A stretch of DNA of 64,000 bases. Source: Planctomyces sp. SH-PL14 (GTDB lineage Bacteria > Planctomycetota > Planctomycetia > Planctomycetales > Planctomycetaceae). The position numbers and the translations under genes were made by a program. Positions 62,764-64,000 of this stretch are shown here, piece after piece. Numbering within the stretch: position 1 is the stretch's first letter; every line of letters starts with the position of its first letter. Under the pieces are notes generated by a model. It was not told the DNA's origin. It worked only from the letters and a program-made list of their open reading frames with translations, and searched no databases. The stretch is from positions 6,218,001 to 6,282,000 of the forward strand of contig NZ_CP011270.1 of the NCBI RefSeq assembly GCF_001610835.1, in the 5' to 3' direction.

Positions 62764-63570
62764 CTACTTGGACGAGGCCGCCTTGGACGCGGTCTCGATC
62801 GTCTCCCGAACGAACTGGGCGTGGAGCACCATGCTCAGCCCCAGCGGAACATGCACCGTCCGCTCTTCGAACTCCGTCGTGATCCGCTCGTCGTGCCGGT
62901 ACTGGGCGAGGGCCATCCCGATGAGCAGCGGGTTCCCGTTCTTCCCCTCGACAAAGACCGGCCCTCCGCTGTCGCCGCTGAACGCCGTCAGGTCGGCGAG
63001 GAACGTGTGATGCCGCTCGATCGGCAGGAACGGATGGCTGGCAATGATTCCCTGCCGCGCCACGGCAAACCCCGCCTCGTTCGCCTCGAACCGCTGCGGG
63101 TAGGAGAGGGCGAAGATCGGACTGCAGATGTGCAGCCCGGCATCCCGGAGCGACGCTTCGTCCGCCAGCGCGGACGCCGGCAGCGGCGCGACTGGAACCG
63201 GCAGGTTCTCCGCCAGCCGGAGGACCGCCGCATCCTCCGTGGGATGCTTCACCCACAGGGGCTCGTCCCCTTGCCGGACGGCGATCGTGTGGTCGCGCCG
63301 GACATAGGAGCCGTCGTCACGCTGTTCCCTGAGTACCAGGATCGCGGTCTCGCCTTTCGTCCGCTCCAGCACGTGGGCCGCCGTCGCCAGGTAGAGGCTC
63401 TCGTCCTCCGGCGAACGGTCGCGCCGAATCAGGACGCACGCGGCGGTCGAGTCCTTGTGAAACAGCTTGAACGTCGCGTCGAGCGTGGCGGTAGCGAAGT
63501 CGCCTCCCCGGACCGGAGAGGCACTCACCGCGAACAACCCCAGCAGGGCAGTCAAAAAGACGGATCTCAT
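62764..63570 (-). CDS. Secreted trypsin-like serine protease
   Basis: 268 residues from ATG 63570, giving a signal peptide (SVFLTALLGLFAVSASPVRG). The chymotrypsin-fold triad is visible: His66 in ATAAHVL, Asp113 in TEDAAVLRL and Ser201 in GDSGGPVF. There is no PDZ domain, so it is not a classical DegP/HtrA. Probably a periplasmic protease. The frame extends upstream without protein character. Confidence 0.87.
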   Translation of the reverse strand: MRSVFLTALLGLFAVSASPVRGGDFATATLDATFKLFHKDSTAACVLIRRDRSPEDESLYLATAAHVLERTKGETAILVLREQRDDGSYVRRDHTIAVRQGDEPLWVKHPTEDAAVLRLAENLPVPVAPLPASALADEASLRDAGLHICSPIFALSYPQRFEANEAGFAVARQGIIASHPFLPIERHHTFLADLTAFSGDSGGPVFVEGKNGNPLLIGMALAQYRHDERITTEFEERTVHVPLGLSMVLHAQFVRETIETASKAASSK

Positions 63571-63694
63571 CAGATGGCTCACGGGAACGAGGTCGGCTTG
63601 GACCGTGACTCGGTGGAATCTCTCACGCGGCGGTCGGACAAATCGGAGTGGAGGCCGCCTCACGATGGAAAGCTGGGAGCGGAAGGGGCGGGCG

Positions 63695-64000
63695 TCAATC
63701 GGCGCCGGGAGGAAGGGCCCGCAGCAAACCGAGCTCCCAGGGGATCTCGCCGTACTTCCGTCCACGGTAGTTCTCGTCGCGAACCCCCTGGATCAGGAAC
63801 TCCAGCTTCTTCACCGAGATCTCCATCCGCTCGTCGACCCCGAGCCGCAGGAACTCTCCATGGCTGATGTGGTCGGTCCACCGCGGGGAGACATCCGGGA
63901 CCACGTTCTCCGACGAGGCGAACGGCCGCTCCCAGGAATCCGCCAGCGGCGACCACTCCCCATCGAGCCGGTCCGAGTCATAGGCCTTGTAGTATCGCCG
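63695..64000 (-). CDS. GH62/GH43-like alpha-L-arabinofuranosidase, C-terminal fragment
   Basis: The frame is open to the last base, so the 5' part lies outside the window. The 101 visible residues contain YKAYDSDRLDGEWSPLADSW, then FASSENV, WTDHISHGEFLR and MEISVKKLEFLIQGV. This order matches the C-terminal blade of GH62-type arabinofuranosidases, which strip arabinose from xylan. Catalytic residues lie upstream and cannot be seen. Confidence 0.75.
   Translation of the reverse strand, partial: RRYYKAYDSDRLDGEWSPLADSWERPFASSENVVPDVSPRWTDHISHGEFLRLGVDERMEISVKKLEFLIQGVRDENYRGRKYGEIPWELGLLRALPPGAD

Overview
The window is high-GC bacterial DNA (roughly two thirds G+C by eye), most likely from a planctomycete (Planctomycetota, Planctomycetales). 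The basis is a 1967-residue Ser/Thr kinase with a DWG-type activation loop, a heptad coiled coil and a long WD40 array; a redoxin / CxxCH / copper type II monooxygenase fusion; many secreted proteins of planctomycete type; and a dcw-type cluster with rsmH, an FtsL-like gene and ftsI but no ftsZ in view. This assignment is inference from gene families. No rRNA, tRNA or CRISPR array was seen.

Layout. 1-3457: end of a membrane protein gene, a secreted thioredoxin-domain protein and a secreted unknown. 3628-8602: MacB/Dev-type ABC exporter (ATPase, FtsX permease, HlyD adaptor), with a dispersed repeat between permease and adaptor. 9216-14546: rsmH, LysM protein, FtsL-like, ftsI. 14882-18585: GT39-like membrane glycosyltransferase, tandem PilZ protein, small membrane protein. 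19093-26927: RND pump of MdtABC type with two permeases and no outer-membrane factor in view. 27318-35650: OleD-like reductase, a solo IS200-like (REP-associated) transposase inside nested inverted repeats, Tat-exported dienelactone hydrolase, lipoprotein, PPC-domain secreted protein, bioD. 35977-39765: coupled PLP decarboxylase and ATP-grasp ligase; then a voltage-sensor-like membrane protein without a pore. 40089-46326: six tightly coupled minus-strand genes that look like a polyprenyl-linked amino-sugar pathway. 46670-54834: deoC, the giant kinase and two small membrane proteins. 55076-59431: unknown proteins, one TPR-like and one with ankyrin repeats. 59731-64000: secreted esterase, the frameshifted redoxin/Cu monooxygenase, a trypsin-like protease and the C-terminus of a GH62-like arabinofuranosidase.

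The most unusual content is non-coding. A ~330-bp element made of nested hairpins (called E330 here) occurs in eight near-complete copies plus four fragments. Copies sit almost always just after stop codons and often exactly between convergent genes. A second repeat system (three hairpin modules A-B-C, mirrored as C'-B'-A') flanks the solo transposase and recurs without it between ftsL and ftsI. Strand composition flips from G-rich to C-rich across several E330 copies.

Many genes start at GTG or TTG, and long antisense open frames are abundant because of the high G+C. Starts were therefore chosen by signal peptides, Shine-Dalgarno sites and gene overlaps, and the choice is stated where it matters.
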